From positions 124,001-188,000 of the forward strand of contig SVNK01000002.1 of the NCBI GenBank assembly GCA_015066935.1: a stretch of DNA of 64,000 nucleotides. The letters run 5' to 3'. A program made the translations under genes and the position numbers. Numbering within the stretch: position 1 is the stretch's first letter; every line of letters begins with the position of its first letter. Under the pieces are notes generated by a model. That model was not told where the DNA came from, searched no databases, and saw only the letters and a program-made list of their open reading frames with translations. Shown in pieces: positions 33,768 to 42,277 of the stretch. The DNA is from Ruminococcus sp. (GTDB taxonomy: Bacteria; Bacillota; Clostridia; Oscillospirales; Ruminococcaceae).

Positions 33768-34556
33768 ATGGCACGCCCGAAGAAAACGGGACTTGATTAC
33801 TTTCCTTTTGATGTGGATTTTTTCAGCGACAGGAAGATAAAGCGGCTTCGGGCGTCCTATGGATCCGACGGAGTTGACGTGTATATCTACCTGCTCTGCG
33901 AGATCTATCGCAGCGGATATTACGTTGAGTACGATGAAGATCTCATTCTTGATATTTCGGATGAGCTTAATATCAAGGCGAACACTACAATGCAGATATT
34001 GAACTACTTGTTCAGTCGGTCACTGCTCATGGTGAAAGAGAGCAAACTTGCTGTTCCGGTCAAGGTCATAACTGCTGCATCAGTCCAGCGAAGGTATCAG
34101 GTAGCCAAGAAAGCGGCGAAGCGTGATGTCGATGTAGCTGCGGAGTTCTGGGTTCTGAAAAAATCAGAAACCGAGAGCTTTATTAAAGTGCACCCTTTGA
34201 ACGGTTTTTCCGAGAATAACGAGAGTTTTTCCGAGAAAAACCAAAGTAAATCCGAAAACAACTCCACAAAGGAAAGTAAAGGAAAGAAAAGTAAAGTAAA
34301 GGAGAGTAAAGGGGAGGAAACTCCGCAGTCGTTTCCCGATTCCTCAGACTCTCCCACTCCACTCGAAAGGCTCGTCTACGATTACGGCAGGGAGAACGCT
34401 GATAAGTACATCGGACGTGTACGGTCGTGGTACGCTGAAAAGGGCAGGAAGCTCACCGATGCTGTCGGTACTGCACGGAAATGGATGGAAAACGACGGCG
34501 TTGAGACTGTTGACCACGATATCGAAAAATACAATGCTGTCATCAATAAGTTCTGA
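33768..34556 (+). CDS. Lin1244/Lin1753-type phage replication protein
   Basis: 262 residues. The N-terminus MARPKKTGLDYFPFDVDFFSDRKIKRL followed by GSDGVDVYIYLLCEIY is diagnostic for the DUF4373 (Lin1244/Lin1753) winged-helix initiator-like domain; a Lys/Ser/Glu-rich linker follows at about 155-195; a C-terminal DnaD-like helical part ends RKWMENDGVETVDHDIEKYN. It probably opens the phage origin and recruits the host helicase. No host-like helicase loader is encoded beside it. Confidence 0.82.
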   Translation: MARPKKTGLDYFPFDVDFFSDRKIKRLRASYGSDGVDVYIYLLCEIYRSGYYVEYDEDLILDISDELNIKANTTMQILNYLFSRSLLMVKESKLAVPVKVITAASVQRRYQVAKKAAKRDVDVAAEFWVLKKSETESFIKVHPLNGFSENNESFSEKNQSKSENNSTKESKGKKSKVKESKGEETPQSFPDSSDSPTPLERLVYDYGRENADKYIGRVRSWYAEKGRKLTDAVGTARKWMENDGVETVDHDIEKYNAVINKF

Positions 34557-34569
34557 GGAGGTCTGAGAC

Positions 34570-34743
34570 ATGAACAATCAAAGGAATAATCGTCGGTTCA
34601 GAATCCGCAACGTCATTACGGGGACTTATATTCATGTTACGCTGTTCAGACTGCTGGAGTTCTCAGACCGCAGAGAAGCTGTTCTGTGGATTCAGCGTCA
34701 CGGTCTCAGACGTGATGTGTATTGTGTGGAGGAGACGTTATGA
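34570..34743 (+). CDS. Small basic phage protein, unknown
   Basis: 57 residues (MNNQRNNRRFRIRNVITGTY...), very basic N-terminus, with the stop overlapping the next start (ATGA) and GAGGAGGT upstream. Too short for a family call. Confidence 0.6.
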   Translation: MNNQRNNRRFRIRNVITGTYIHVTLFRLLEFSDRREAVLWIQRHGLRRDVYCVEETL

Positions 34744-35171
34744 CTGCACATGAGGAGCGTGTTCTCTCGTGGCTCAGACGTGCCTTCCATGCCGAGAAAA
34801 AGGCGAAGACTCTTGAAATGCTTGCGGAGAGATGTCGGGAAAAGGCTCAGAGACTTGCACGAAACTCAATCACCACAGGAAGAAACGACAGCTGTGAAAA
34901 CTCTACCGAAAAGGCTCTGGCAAAGCTCGCTGACATGGAACGTGCAGCCGAAGAACAGAGAGCCGAAGCTGTTATGCTCGCCGACGAAATCAGAAAGGCT
35001 GTCTCCTCGCTCCATGACGACGCTCTCGAAACGGTTCTCATTCATCGGTTCGTGCTTTTCCACACCGTTGAGCAGACTGCCGAACTCCTCGGATGCTCTG
35101 CGAAAACGGTTAAAAGAAAAACTTTAACGGCAATTTCGAAAATGTCCTTGAATGTCCCCTTCATTCTGTGA
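34740..35171 (+). CDS. Sigma-70 region 4-like late regulator (ArpU/DUF1492-type)
   Basis: 143 residues: N-terminal long helices (HEERVLSWLRRAFHAEKK, then Ala/Glu-rich), C-terminal HTH TAELLGCSAKTVKRKTL. This layout is that of ArpU/DUF1492 phage regulators, which switch on late genes. It is the last gene before the structural module, as expected. ATG 34740 is preferred over a GTG 18 nt upstream. Confidence 0.8.
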   Translation: MTAHEERVLSWLRRAFHAEKKAKTLEMLAERCREKAQRLARNSITTGRNDSCENSTEKALAKLADMERAAEEQRAEAVMLADEIRKAVSSLHDDALETVLIHRFVLFHTVEQTAELLGCSAKTVKRKTLTAISKMSLNVPFIL

Positions 35172-35361
35172 TATAGTGTATAAAAGAGATTATGAAATCA
35201 CGCAATCATACTGATGCTCTCCTTTTATTTCAGAATGCCGTTCCGCTTGGGACGGTATTTCTGTATCCATGGGGGAGAGTACCCCTGTACACTGCCTAAA
35301 GGACTACAGCAGGGTCACTGCTCATATTTCTCGCTGAAACTATCTGAGGAGGGTGTGGATT
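35172..35361 (+). promoter_or_regulatory. Intergenic region before the late operon
   Basis: 190 bp without a gene, between the late regulator and portal. It contains an imperfect hairpin AATGCCGTTCC-GCTT-GGGACGGTATT (about 35232-35257). A late promoter bound by the ArpU-type regulator, or a packaging site, could lie here; I see neither a clear -35/-10 pair nor an identifiable cos. Confidence 0.45.
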
Positions 35362-36588
35362 ATGGAATACGGACTGCCGTTTCTTAAGCAAAAGCTCAAC
35401 AGCAAACAGCTCAGGGTGCGTACCCGATATAATTACTATGACATGAAGATTGTTGTGAGTGAGCTCAGCAGCATCCTCCCCAAGGAGTTCAGCTGGCTTG
35501 CATATTCTCTGGGCTGGTGTGCAAAAGCCGTTGACAGTCTTGCAGACCGCATCGTCTTCGACACCTTCAGCTGCGACGACTTCGCTCTCAACGAAATCTA
35601 CAGACTCAATAACGCCGATGTCCTCCACGACGACGCCGTCCTCTCCGCACTCATCTCCTCATGCTCATTCATCTGCATCGGTCAGGACTCAACAGGCTAT
35701 CCCACCATGCAGGTCATCGACGGCGGTAATGCTACCGGAATTATCGACCCCGTCACAAAAATGCTCACCGAAGGCTATGCCGTTCTGAAGCGTGACGAGC
35801 ACGGTACTCCAGAACTGGAAGCTTATTTCCGTCCCAATCAGACCGACTATTTCGTCAGAGGCAGGCTCGATACGGAGCAGACTTTCATGCATCAAGCTCC
35901 GTATGCTCTGCTTGTCCCCATTATCAACCGTCCCGATGCGGCTCGACCATTCGGTCACTCACGCATTTCCCGTACCTGTATGCACATCACTCAGGCTGTG
36001 CTCAGAACCTTCCGCCGTATGGACGTTTCAGCCGAGTTCTACAGCTTCCCTCAGAAATATATCCTCGGTCTCTCAGATGACGCCGAATTCAATAACCGTG
36101 CGGCGACTATCTCGTCGTTCCTCAACATCGGCAAGGACGAGGACGGCGATAAGCCCACTGTAGGTCAGTTCACCCAGCAGTCTATGACTCCCTACGCAGA
36201 ACAGCTTAAAGCTTACGCCTCCGTCTTTGCAGGCGAAACGGGTCTCACGCTTGATGACCTCGGCTTCACGACCTCGAACCCCGCAAGCTTCGATGCAATA
36301 AGAGCTTCACATGAACAGCTCAGACTTACGGCTCGCAAGGCTCAGCGTACTTTCGGGGTAGGTCTGCTCAACGCAGGCTATCTCGCCGCCTGCATCCGTG
36401 ACAGGATTCCCTACGACCGCCGTGCTTTTGCAAATACCGTTCCACAGTGGCTCCCTGTCTTCGAACCCGATGCCGCTGCCCTCGGTGCGGCAGGTGACGC
36501 TATCCTCAAAATCAATCAGGCTGTCCCCGACTTTATCGGCAATAATAATATCCGCCGTCTTACAGGTCTGGAGAGTGATGCGGAGTGA
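35362..36588 (+). CDS. Phage portal protein (SPP1 gp6-like)
   Basis: 408 residues. Ring-forming vertex protein through which DNA is packaged. N-terminal RTRYNYYDMK, ...SLGWCAKAVDSLADRI, then a conserved portal core (INRPDAARPFGHSRISRTCMH, RTFRRMDVSAEFYSFPQKYI, PYAEQLKAYASVFAGETGLT) and SNPASFDAIRASHEQL. ATG 35362 follows AGGAGGG. Uncommonly it precedes, rather than follows, the large terminase. Stop overlaps the MuF start (GTGA). Confidence 0.88.
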   Translation: MEYGLPFLKQKLNSKQLRVRTRYNYYDMKIVVSELSSILPKEFSWLAYSLGWCAKAVDSLADRIVFDTFSCDDFALNEIYRLNNADVLHDDAVLSALISSCSFICIGQDSTGYPTMQVIDGGNATGIIDPVTKMLTEGYAVLKRDEHGTPELEAYFRPNQTDYFVRGRLDTEQTFMHQAPYALLVPIINRPDAARPFGHSRISRTCMHITQAVLRTFRRMDVSAEFYSFPQKYILGLSDDAEFNNRAATISSFLNIGKDEDGDKPTVGQFTQQSMTPYAEQLKAYASVFAGETGLTLDDLGFTTSNPASFDAIRASHEQLRLTARKAQRTFGVGLLNAGYLAACIRDRIPYDRRAFANTVPQWLPVFEPDAAALGAAGDAILKINQAVPDFIGNNNIRRLTGLESDAE

Positions 36589-37976
36589 TAAAAAGCAGTT
36601 CCGAAGAAACGCTTCTGACATCAGATAATCGTCTGACTGAAATCTCAAAGTATTACGATAAGCTGAAAAAAAGACTTGATGCAAGGATAAAAAACGATGA
36701 GCGACTTACTGCTATTTACATGAAAATCGCTGAGGGAAAAGCCGATTTCAAGGATACGGCATTATACTCCGAAATCGTTTCCAATCATCTTGCAGAAGTT
36801 CTTTCAAACAGTATCGGTGAACTCAATACACCTCTTGCCAAGCAGTTTGTATGTGAAGAGCTTCTCAAAGACCAGCATTCAGCTGTCAACAAAGTTCTCG
36901 GAGACGTTCAGGTAAGGATTGACGAAGAAAACAATATCCACATCAAGCCGCAGACTCCTGAGTTCCCTGCCGAAAGAGTAAAGAAAATCGCCAAGTCCCT
37001 GACCGACCCTACCGTTCCCGAAAAGACCATCAAACGCCGTGCAAAGGCTCCCGTCGCCAACGTCTCAAAGAGCTTCCACGACGACTACATCAGAAAAAAT
37101 GCCGCCTTCCGCAATGATGCGGGACTCGATGTGTATATCGTCCGTATGGGAACAGGCTGCTGCAAGTGGTGCTCGGAGGTTTCGGGGAAGTACAAATTCG
37201 GTTCTCAACCCGATGACATCTTCCGTCGGCATGACAACTGCGACTGCACAATAATTTACGATAATCAGGTGCTCAGAGGTAAGAAGAAATCCGACGGCAG
37301 CCGTTCCAAGACATGGGAGGAAATCCCAAATGCTCCCGTTGAGTATTCACCGACAGTCCTCTCGGAACAGGACGGCAGAGAGCTTCAGCAGCGGAATCTC
37401 AGCCGGTTCAGAGGGTTGACAAACAGCGGTGATAATGATAAAATAAGAAATATAAGGCTGGACGATGTTAAAGATGCTGTCAATAACAGTAAAATCAGTG
37501 AAAATGTGGCGAAAACCATATTTGATGCACTCGGCGAGGATAACGGACAATACCTGTTCGACGATGTTGCTGTTGTTCAGCTTGATTCCAATATTGTCAT
37601 GCAGACAGATCCGGTAAGGAAAGGTACTTTCTTTGATACTCGGCTTAATCTTAATGAGAATTTCTTAGGTGGCAAAACAGTAAAGCAGCTTGATGAACAA
37701 ATGAAAAATACAGATTATACAGTTGCCAATTCATTGCGTGAAGCTGTAATTCATGAAAAATATCATGCTAAGCTTATAAACGGACTGAATCAGAGTCAGC
37801 TGGAATCATTATATGATTCGTTATCCGATTATCATATTGATGGCATAAGTCCTACTGCATGGAAAGATGGTTCTGAATGTATTGCAGAAATAGGCGTTCT
37901 CTTTGAACGTGGTGAAACAGACGATTTGCCACAACACGCAAAAGACTTGTTCAACAAATACATAGGAGGGATATGA
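36585..37976 (+). CDS. MuF-type minor head protein with C-terminal HExxH toxin-like domain
   Basis: 463 residues. Residues 1-270 are a MuF-like minor head protein, with the zinc-binding pattern TGCCKWCSEVSGKYKFG ... FRRHDNCDCTIIYD at about 190-225. From about residue 283 the sequence and base composition change (AT-rich) and end in a different domain: AVIHEKYHAKLI (H390-E-x-x-H394) with a downstream ECIAEIG that offers a third metal ligand, as in zinc metallopeptidases. This architecture fits the phage-borne MuF polymorphic toxins. A small gene follows directly, as immunity genes do. Catalysis is inferred from motif only. Confidence 0.8.
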   Translation: MIKSSSEETLLTSDNRLTEISKYYDKLKKRLDARIKNDERLTAIYMKIAEGKADFKDTALYSEIVSNHLAEVLSNSIGELNTPLAKQFVCEELLKDQHSAVNKVLGDVQVRIDEENNIHIKPQTPEFPAERVKKIAKSLTDPTVPEKTIKRRAKAPVANVSKSFHDDYIRKNAAFRNDAGLDVYIVRMGTGCCKWCSEVSGKYKFGSQPDDIFRRHDNCDCTIIYDNQVLRGKKKSDGSRSKTWEEIPNAPVEYSPTVLSEQDGRELQQRNLSRFRGLTNSGDNDKIRNIRLDDVKDAVNNSKISENVAKTIFDALGEDNGQYLFDDVAVVQLDSNIVMQTDPVRKGTFFDTRLNLNENFLGGKTVKQLDEQMKNTDYTVANSLREAVIHEKYHAKLINGLNQSQLESLYDSLSDYHIDGISPTAWKDGSECIAEIGVLFERGETDDLPQHAKDLFNKYIGGI

Positions 37977-38155
37977 TGATAAGATTAGGAGATTGTGACG
38001 ATTGCAAAAACAGATTTGGTTTTAAGAATGGACATACTCTTTGTCATGCCTTTCCTGAAGGTATTCCTTATGAACATATGGAAAAGGACTTGAAATCACT
38101 AAAAGAATGCAATAACGGTATAGGCTTTGAGCCTAAGACAGAGAATAACGATTAA
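37976..38155 (+). CDS. Small Cys-rich protein, putative immunity partner
   Basis: 59-60 residues: GDCDDCKNRFGFKNGHTLCHAFPEGIPYEHM ... GIGFEP, in two parts. The CxxC plus C-x-AFPxGIP pattern belongs to a widespread small family found next to phage head and toxin genes. It overlaps or abuts the MuF stop (ATATGATGATA; ATG 37973 or 37976, the latter better spaced from AGGAGG) and shares the AT-rich composition of the toxin tip, not of the flanking phage genes. The immunity role is an inference from position. Confidence 0.65.
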   Translation: MIRLGDCDDCKNRFGFKNGHTLCHAFPEGIPYEHMEKDLKSLKECNNGIGFEPKTENND

Positions 38156-38204
38156 CCGCCTGTAACAGGGCGGTTTTCTTATACCTTGAAGGAGGTGGCT
38201 GAGC

Positions 38205-38546
38205 ATGGCAAAACCGAATCTTCGTCCCGACCACAACGGTACCCAGAGAGCTCAGTTTGAATCAAACAAGCTGAAAATCTATGCTTCCCAGAAAAACTGC
38301 GGAATCTGCGGTAAGCCTGTGGACTTCTCGCTGAAATTTCCGCACCCTCTCAGCCGTTGTATCGACCACATCATCCCCGTCGCTAAAGGCGGTCATCCCT
38401 CCGACATCGCTAACCTCCAGCTCGCTCACATGACCTGCAACCGACGCAAGTCCGACAAGCTTATGCCCGAACGTGACTTCACTACAGGTACTGAACTCGT
38501 TTCAAACCGCCTTCTGCCTCTCACTTACGACTGGAAAACTATCTGA
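38205..38546 (+). CDS. HNH endonuclease
   Basis: 113 residues. CGICGKPVD, then CIDHIIPVAKGGHPSDIANLQLAHMTCNRRKSDK shows the HNH core (D/H-H-N-H) with zinc Cys pairs. In HK97-like phages an HNH protein next to the terminase is needed for DNA packaging cleavage. AAGGAGG precedes ATG 38205. No separate small terminase was found, so this protein may be the only packaging partner gene here. Confidence 0.9.
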   Translation: MAKPNLRPDHNGTQRAQFESNKLKIYASQKNCGICGKPVDFSLKFPHPLSRCIDHIIPVAKGGHPSDIANLQLAHMTCNRRKSDKLMPERDFTTGTELVSNRLLPLTYDWKTI

Positions 38547-38569
38547 CACCTGCGAAAGGAGCTGATCCG

Positions 38570-39988
38570 ATGAGCGATAAGAGGCTCGGACGGCAGACTC
38601 CTGTTGTTTCCGTGGTTCTGCCGTATACTCAGTCACTCGGAACTGAGGCTGTTGAAATCTATAACAGGTCAAGACGTACTGCTCAGCCGTGGCAGGAGCT
38701 TATGCTTGAGGACATTATGGCTCTCGACTGCGACGGTCTGTGGACGCATATGAAGTTCGGCTGGTCTGTCCCTCGAAGAAACGGTAAGAGCGAACTCCTT
38801 ATCATCAGAGCTGTGTGGGGAGTCTCCCACGGGCGGCGTGTCCTCTATACTGCTCACCGTACTACGACTTCTCACAGTGCCTACGAAAAATGCGTTGACC
38901 GCCTCTCCGAAGCAGGCTTCACGGAGGGCGTTGACTTCAAAACTACCAAGCAGTTCGGTCTTGAGCATATCGAGTGGCTCAGGGACGGCAGCAGTGCCGT
39001 CATCAACTTCCGTACACGTTCAAGCAAGGGAGGTCTCGGCGAGGGTTACGACGACCTCCTCATCGACGAGGCTCAGGAATATACTGCTGACCAAGAGAGT
39101 GCGCTTAAATATGTCGTGACCGACAGTCCCAATCCTCAGACGCTTATGTGCGGAACTCCTCCGACGGCTGTTTCTTCGGGTACGGTTTTCCTCAAATACC
39201 GAAAGAATACTCTTACAGGCAAGAATGAGAATTCGGGCTGGGCGGAGTGGTCTGTTCCGAAGCTCAGCGACGCTCATGACAGTGAACTCTGGTACGAAAC
39301 AAACCCGTCGCTCGGCTATATCCTCAGCGAAAGAACTATCCGTGATGAGCTCGGCGACGATACCGTTGACGATAATATCCAGCGTCTCGGACTCTGGCTC
39401 ACCTATAACCAGAAATCTGCCATAAGCCGCAGAGAATGGGAATCCTATATCATTGAACGACCGGAGATTAAAACTCCGGTCAAGCTGTTTTTCGGCGTAA
39501 AATACGGTAAGGCGACTCCCAATGTCTCGCTTGCGGTCGCTGTGAAAACAACCGACGGCAGAATCTTCGTTGAGGCAATTGACTGTAGGAGCGTCCGTGA
39601 CGGAAACAGCTGGATTATTGCCTACCTCAGCAACGCTCATGCTGTCAGGGTCGCTGTTGACGGTGCGGGAAATCAGGATATTCTCGGTAACGAGATGAAA
39701 AGTGCTCTTGTGAAGTGCAGGGCGGTCATGCCGAAGGTCTCCGAAATCATCGAGGCTAACACGCTCTTCGAAAAACAGCTCTTTGAGGGACGTATCTGTC
39801 ATGCAGGTCAGCCCTCGCTGTCTCAGGCGGCTTCGAACTGCGAACATCGTGCCATCGGAAGCGGAGGCGGGTTCGGCTATGCGGCTCTTTCCGAAGGAAT
39901 TGATGTGACGCTCCTTGAAGCTGTTTCGCTCGCTCACTGGCTCTGTTTCAGCTCAAAAGATGTGAAAAAACAGAAAATCGCTTACTGA
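38570..39988 (+). CDS. terL: Terminase large subunit
   Basis: 472 residues; packages phage DNA. ATPase half: Walker A VPRRNGKSELLI (about 65-76), Walker B LLIDEAQEYT (about 163), coupling motif GTPP. Nuclease half: VAVDGAGNQDILGNE (RNase H-like acidic residues). It belongs to the HK97-like terminases. It follows the HNH gene closely and lies downstream of portal and MuF, an unusual order. Confidence 0.93.
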   Translation: MSDKRLGRQTPVVSVVLPYTQSLGTEAVEIYNRSRRTAQPWQELMLEDIMALDCDGLWTHMKFGWSVPRRNGKSELLIIRAVWGVSHGRRVLYTAHRTTTSHSAYEKCVDRLSEAGFTEGVDFKTTKQFGLEHIEWLRDGSSAVINFRTRSSKGGLGEGYDDLLIDEAQEYTADQESALKYVVTDSPNPQTLMCGTPPTAVSSGTVFLKYRKNTLTGKNENSGWAEWSVPKLSDAHDSELWYETNPSLGYILSERTIRDELGDDTVDDNIQRLGLWLTYNQKSAISRREWESYIIERPEIKTPVKLFFGVKYGKATPNVSLAVAVKTTDGRIFVEAIDCRSVRDGNSWIIAYLSNAHAVRVAVDGAGNQDILGNEMKSALVKCRAVMPKVSEIIEANTLFEKQLFEGRICHAGQPSLSQAASNCEHRAIGSGGGFGYAALSEGIDVTLLEAVSLAHWLCFSSKDVKKQKIAY

Positions 39989-40000
39989 AAGGAGATTTTT

Positions 40001-41014
40001 ATGGACAAAAATACTCTCGCACGTATCAACGGCTTCACCCGAAGAGAGTTCTCCGAAAGGGAACTTTACGTTTTCCCCGTCATCCTCTGCGATAACGACA
40101 TCGACCGTGACGGTGAACGCTTCTCCGATGAGGCTCTGGAGTCGCTCAGAACCCTCTTCATCGGCAAAACAGGTATCTTCGACCACAATCCGAGTACCTC
40201 CAACCAGAGCGCACGTATCTTCGACACCGAGGTCGTGACCGATGAAGGCAGACTCACCAAGGACCGCCGTATCTATAAGTACCTCAAAGGTCAGGCTTAT
40301 ATGATACGTACTGCCGATAATGCCTCCCTTATCGACGAAATCGACGGCGGTATCAAGAAGGAAGTCAGCATTTCGTGCTCTGCATCGAAACAGATATGCT
40401 CTGTGTGCGGCTGTGACCGCCGTGAAACTCAGTGCACCCATATCCGTGGAAAAGACTACGGAAACGGGGAATGTCACTTTGTCCTCGACGGCATAACCGA
40501 TGTCTATGAATGGAGCTTTGTTGCTGTTCCTGCACAGATAAATGCAGGAGTTACAAAGAAATATATTCCCGAAAAGGAGGAAAAATCAATGAAATTTACA
40601 CCTATCAACACTCAGGAGGAGTTCGAAGCTGCTGTGAAATGCAGGGTTGACGCCGCTGTTGCCGATACCGAAAAACGCTTCGAGGGCTGGCTCTCTCCCG
40701 AGAATGCCGCAGTCATCACCAAGGAACGTGACGATACTGCTGCTGCCAATGCTCAGCTTTCCGCAAAAAACAAGGAATTTGAGCTTGAAACCCTCAGAAT
40801 GAAGGCTGCAAACGAAAAAGGCGTTCCGCTTGAGCTTGCAGGCAGACTCACCGGAGATACCAAGGAGGAAATTCTCAGGGACGCAGAAAGCTTCGCCAAG
40901 TATTTCTCTGCACCGAAATTCAGACCTACTCCGTCATTTTCGGCGGAAAGAGCGCCCATGGACAATATGAATGCGGCTCAGCTTGAAATGCTGCACGAAC
41001 TCGGCATGAATTAA
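40001..41014 (+). CDS. Prohead protease-scaffold fusion
   Basis: 337 residues. N-terminal half (about 1-195): XkdF-like/U35-type head maturation protease, with YVFPVILCDNDIDRDGERF, GIFDHNPSTSNQSARIF, KKEVSISCSASKQICSVCG and YEWSFVAVPAQINAGV. C-terminal half (about 197-337): Glu/Ala-rich scaffold with coiled coil (TKERDDTAAANAQLSAKNKE). The scaffold half is preceded by its own ribosome site (see 40589). AAAGGAGA precedes ATG 40001. Confidence 0.85.
   Translation: MDKNTLARINGFTRREFSERELYVFPVILCDNDIDRDGERFSDEALESLRTLFIGKTGIFDHNPSTSNQSARIFDTEVVTDEGRLTKDRRIYKYLKGQAYMIRTADNASLIDEIDGGIKKEVSISCSASKQICSVCGCDRRETQCTHIRGKDYGNGECHFVLDGITDVYEWSFVAVPAQINAGVTKKYIPEKEEKSMKFTPINTQEEFEAAVKCRVDAAVADTEKRFEGWLSPENAAVITKERDDTAAANAQLSAKNKEFELETLRMKAANEKGVPLELAGRLTGDTKEEILRDAESFAKYFSAPKFRPTPSFSAERAPMDNMNAAQLEMLHELGMN
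40589..41014 (+). CDS. Nested scaffold protein (internal in-frame start)
   Basis: AAGGAGG (40574-40580) lies 8 nt before an in-frame ATG (40589) at residue 197 of the protease-scaffold gene, just where the protease half ends. Translation from here would give a free 141-residue scaffold, as lambda Nu3 is made within gene C. The internal start is inferred from the ribosome site. Confidence 0.65.
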   Translation: MKFTPINTQEEFEAAVKCRVDAAVADTEKRFEGWLSPENAAVITKERDDTAAANAQLSAKNKEFELETLRMKAANEKGVPLELAGRLTGDTKEEILRDAESFAKYFSAPKFRPTPSFSAERAPMDNMNAAQLEMLHELGMN

Positions 41015-41029
41015 GGAGGATATAAGATT

Positions 41030-41920
41030 ATGGCACTCATTACTACTTCAGGTACTGTCTACAAACCCGAACTCGTCAAGGACCTCTTCAACAAGGTGAG
41101 AGGTCATTCAACCCTTGCAAAGCTCAGTGCAAGCGAGCCTGTTCCATTTTCAGGCATCGACGTTATGACGTTCTCTATGGACGGCGAAGCTTCAATCGTC
41201 GGAGAGGGGCAGAAAAAGCCTGCGGGCGACGCTGATGTAAAACCTACGACTATCAAGCCTGTCAAATTCATCTATCAGCACAGAGTTACCGACGAATTCC
41301 TCAAGATGTCGGCTGAAAAACAGCTCCCCATTCTCAATTCGTTCAATTCGGGCTTTGCCAAGAAAATCGCAAGAGGTTTCGATATTGCCGCTTTCCACGG
41401 CGTTAATCCCTCGACCAATGAAGATTCCGAAATCGTCGGAAACAACTGCTTCGACAAGCTCGTTACAAATGTAATTACTTACGATTCCGCTGCTCCCGAT
41501 GACAATATCGACGCTGCAGCTTCTGTTATTCTTACGTCCGACGGCGTAATCAGCGGTATTGCAATGTCGTCAGAGTTCGGTGCTGCTCTCGGTGCAATGA
41601 AAACGGCCGACTCCCACGTTACTATATACCCCGAGTTCCGTTTCGGTGCGAATCCCGGAAGCTTCGGCGGTATCAATACCGATGTCAACGGTACCGTTTC
41701 GTTCGGAAACAGTCCCGACCGTGCAATCGTCGGCGACTTCGCAGACGCTTTCCGCTGGGGTTACGCTCAGAATATGACTTTTGAGATTATTCCCTACGGT
41801 GACCCCGACGGTCAGGGTGACCTCAAACAGCATAACCAGATCGTCCTCAGAGGTGAATGCTACGTAGGCTGGGGAATCCTCGACAAGGATTCGTTCGCAC
41901 GTATCGCAACGGGAGGTTAA
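41030..41920 (+). CDS. Major capsid protein (HK97 fold)
   Basis: 296 residues, N-terminus ITTSGTVYKPELVKDLFNKV, then SKLS-type N-arm, VTDEFLKMSAEKQLPIL, an A-domain stretch GIAMSSEFGAALGAMK, and C-terminal QHNQIVLRGECYVGWGILD. These fit the HK97-like capsid group of clostridial siphophages. Position directly after protease-scaffold supports it. The ribosome site AAGGAGG precedes ATG 41030. Confidence 0.9.
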   Translation: MALITTSGTVYKPELVKDLFNKVRGHSTLAKLSASEPVPFSGIDVMTFSMDGEASIVGEGQKKPAGDADVKPTTIKPVKFIYQHRVTDEFLKMSAEKQLPILNSFNSGFAKKIARGFDIAAFHGVNPSTNEDSEIVGNNCFDKLVTNVITYDSAAPDDNIDAAASVILTSDGVISGIAMSSEFGAALGAMKTADSHVTIYPEFRFGANPGSFGGINTDVNGTVSFGNSPDRAIVGDFADAFRWGYAQNMTFEIIPYGDPDGQGDLKQHNQIVLRGECYVGWGILDKDSFARIATGG

Positions 41921-41923
41921 GTC

Positions 41924-42277
41924 ATGATTTACCGCAATAAGAAAAACGGCAGAACTATCGAGATAGGCTCGGTGCTTAATTCTCCCGACTGGGAACCTGT
42001 TCTGACCGATAATGCCATTGAGGAGGATACTCCCGACATTGAATCCGTGGAGGATACTCCCGACATTGAATCCGTGGAGGATACTCCCGACATTGAATCC
42101 GTGGAGGATACTCCCGACATTGAATCCGTGGAGGATACTCCCGACATTGAATCCGTGGAGGACGCTCCCGACAATAATTCCGAGGAGGACGCTGCCGATG
42201 GGAAAGGTGTACGCAAGCGTAAGCGACATGACAGCTCTGGGGATAAGTCTGACGGCGGCTCAGACTCAGGCTGCTGA
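41924..42277 (+). CDS. Small head protein with acidic 9-residue tandem repeats
   Basis: 117 residues. MIYRNKKNGRTIEIGSVL is a short conserved start like small capsid-decoration/Gp-type proteins, followed by five identical EDTPDIESV repeats and two degenerate ones, then a basic C-terminal tail. The last 80 bp overlap the next gene in another frame. The repeats make it strongly acidic. A capsid-surface or linker role is possible; the repeat number is likely to vary between relatives. Confidence 0.7.
   Translation: MIYRNKKNGRTIEIGSVLNSPDWEPVLTDNAIEEDTPDIESVEDTPDIESVEDTPDIESVEDTPDIESVEDTPDIESVEDAPDNNSEEDAADGKGVRKRKRHDSSGDKSDGGSDSGC
42023..42190 (+). repeat. 27-bp coding tandem repeat
   Basis: Five perfect copies of a 27-bp unit (42023-42157, starting GAGGATACTCCCGACATTGA) plus a degenerate sixth and a partial seventh copy. 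The unit is a multiple of 3, so copy-number change keeps the frame. Confidence 0.95.

Noticed and set aside
39020..39937. 305-codon open frame antisense to the terminase gene
   Set aside because: Shadow of TerL created by its codon bias; no ribosome site and TerL motifs are certain.
42012..42197. N-terminal extension of the connector protein through the 27-bp repeats
   Set aside because: Would give RILPTLNPW repeats; the ATG at 42198 has its own ribosome site and a normal connector N-terminus.
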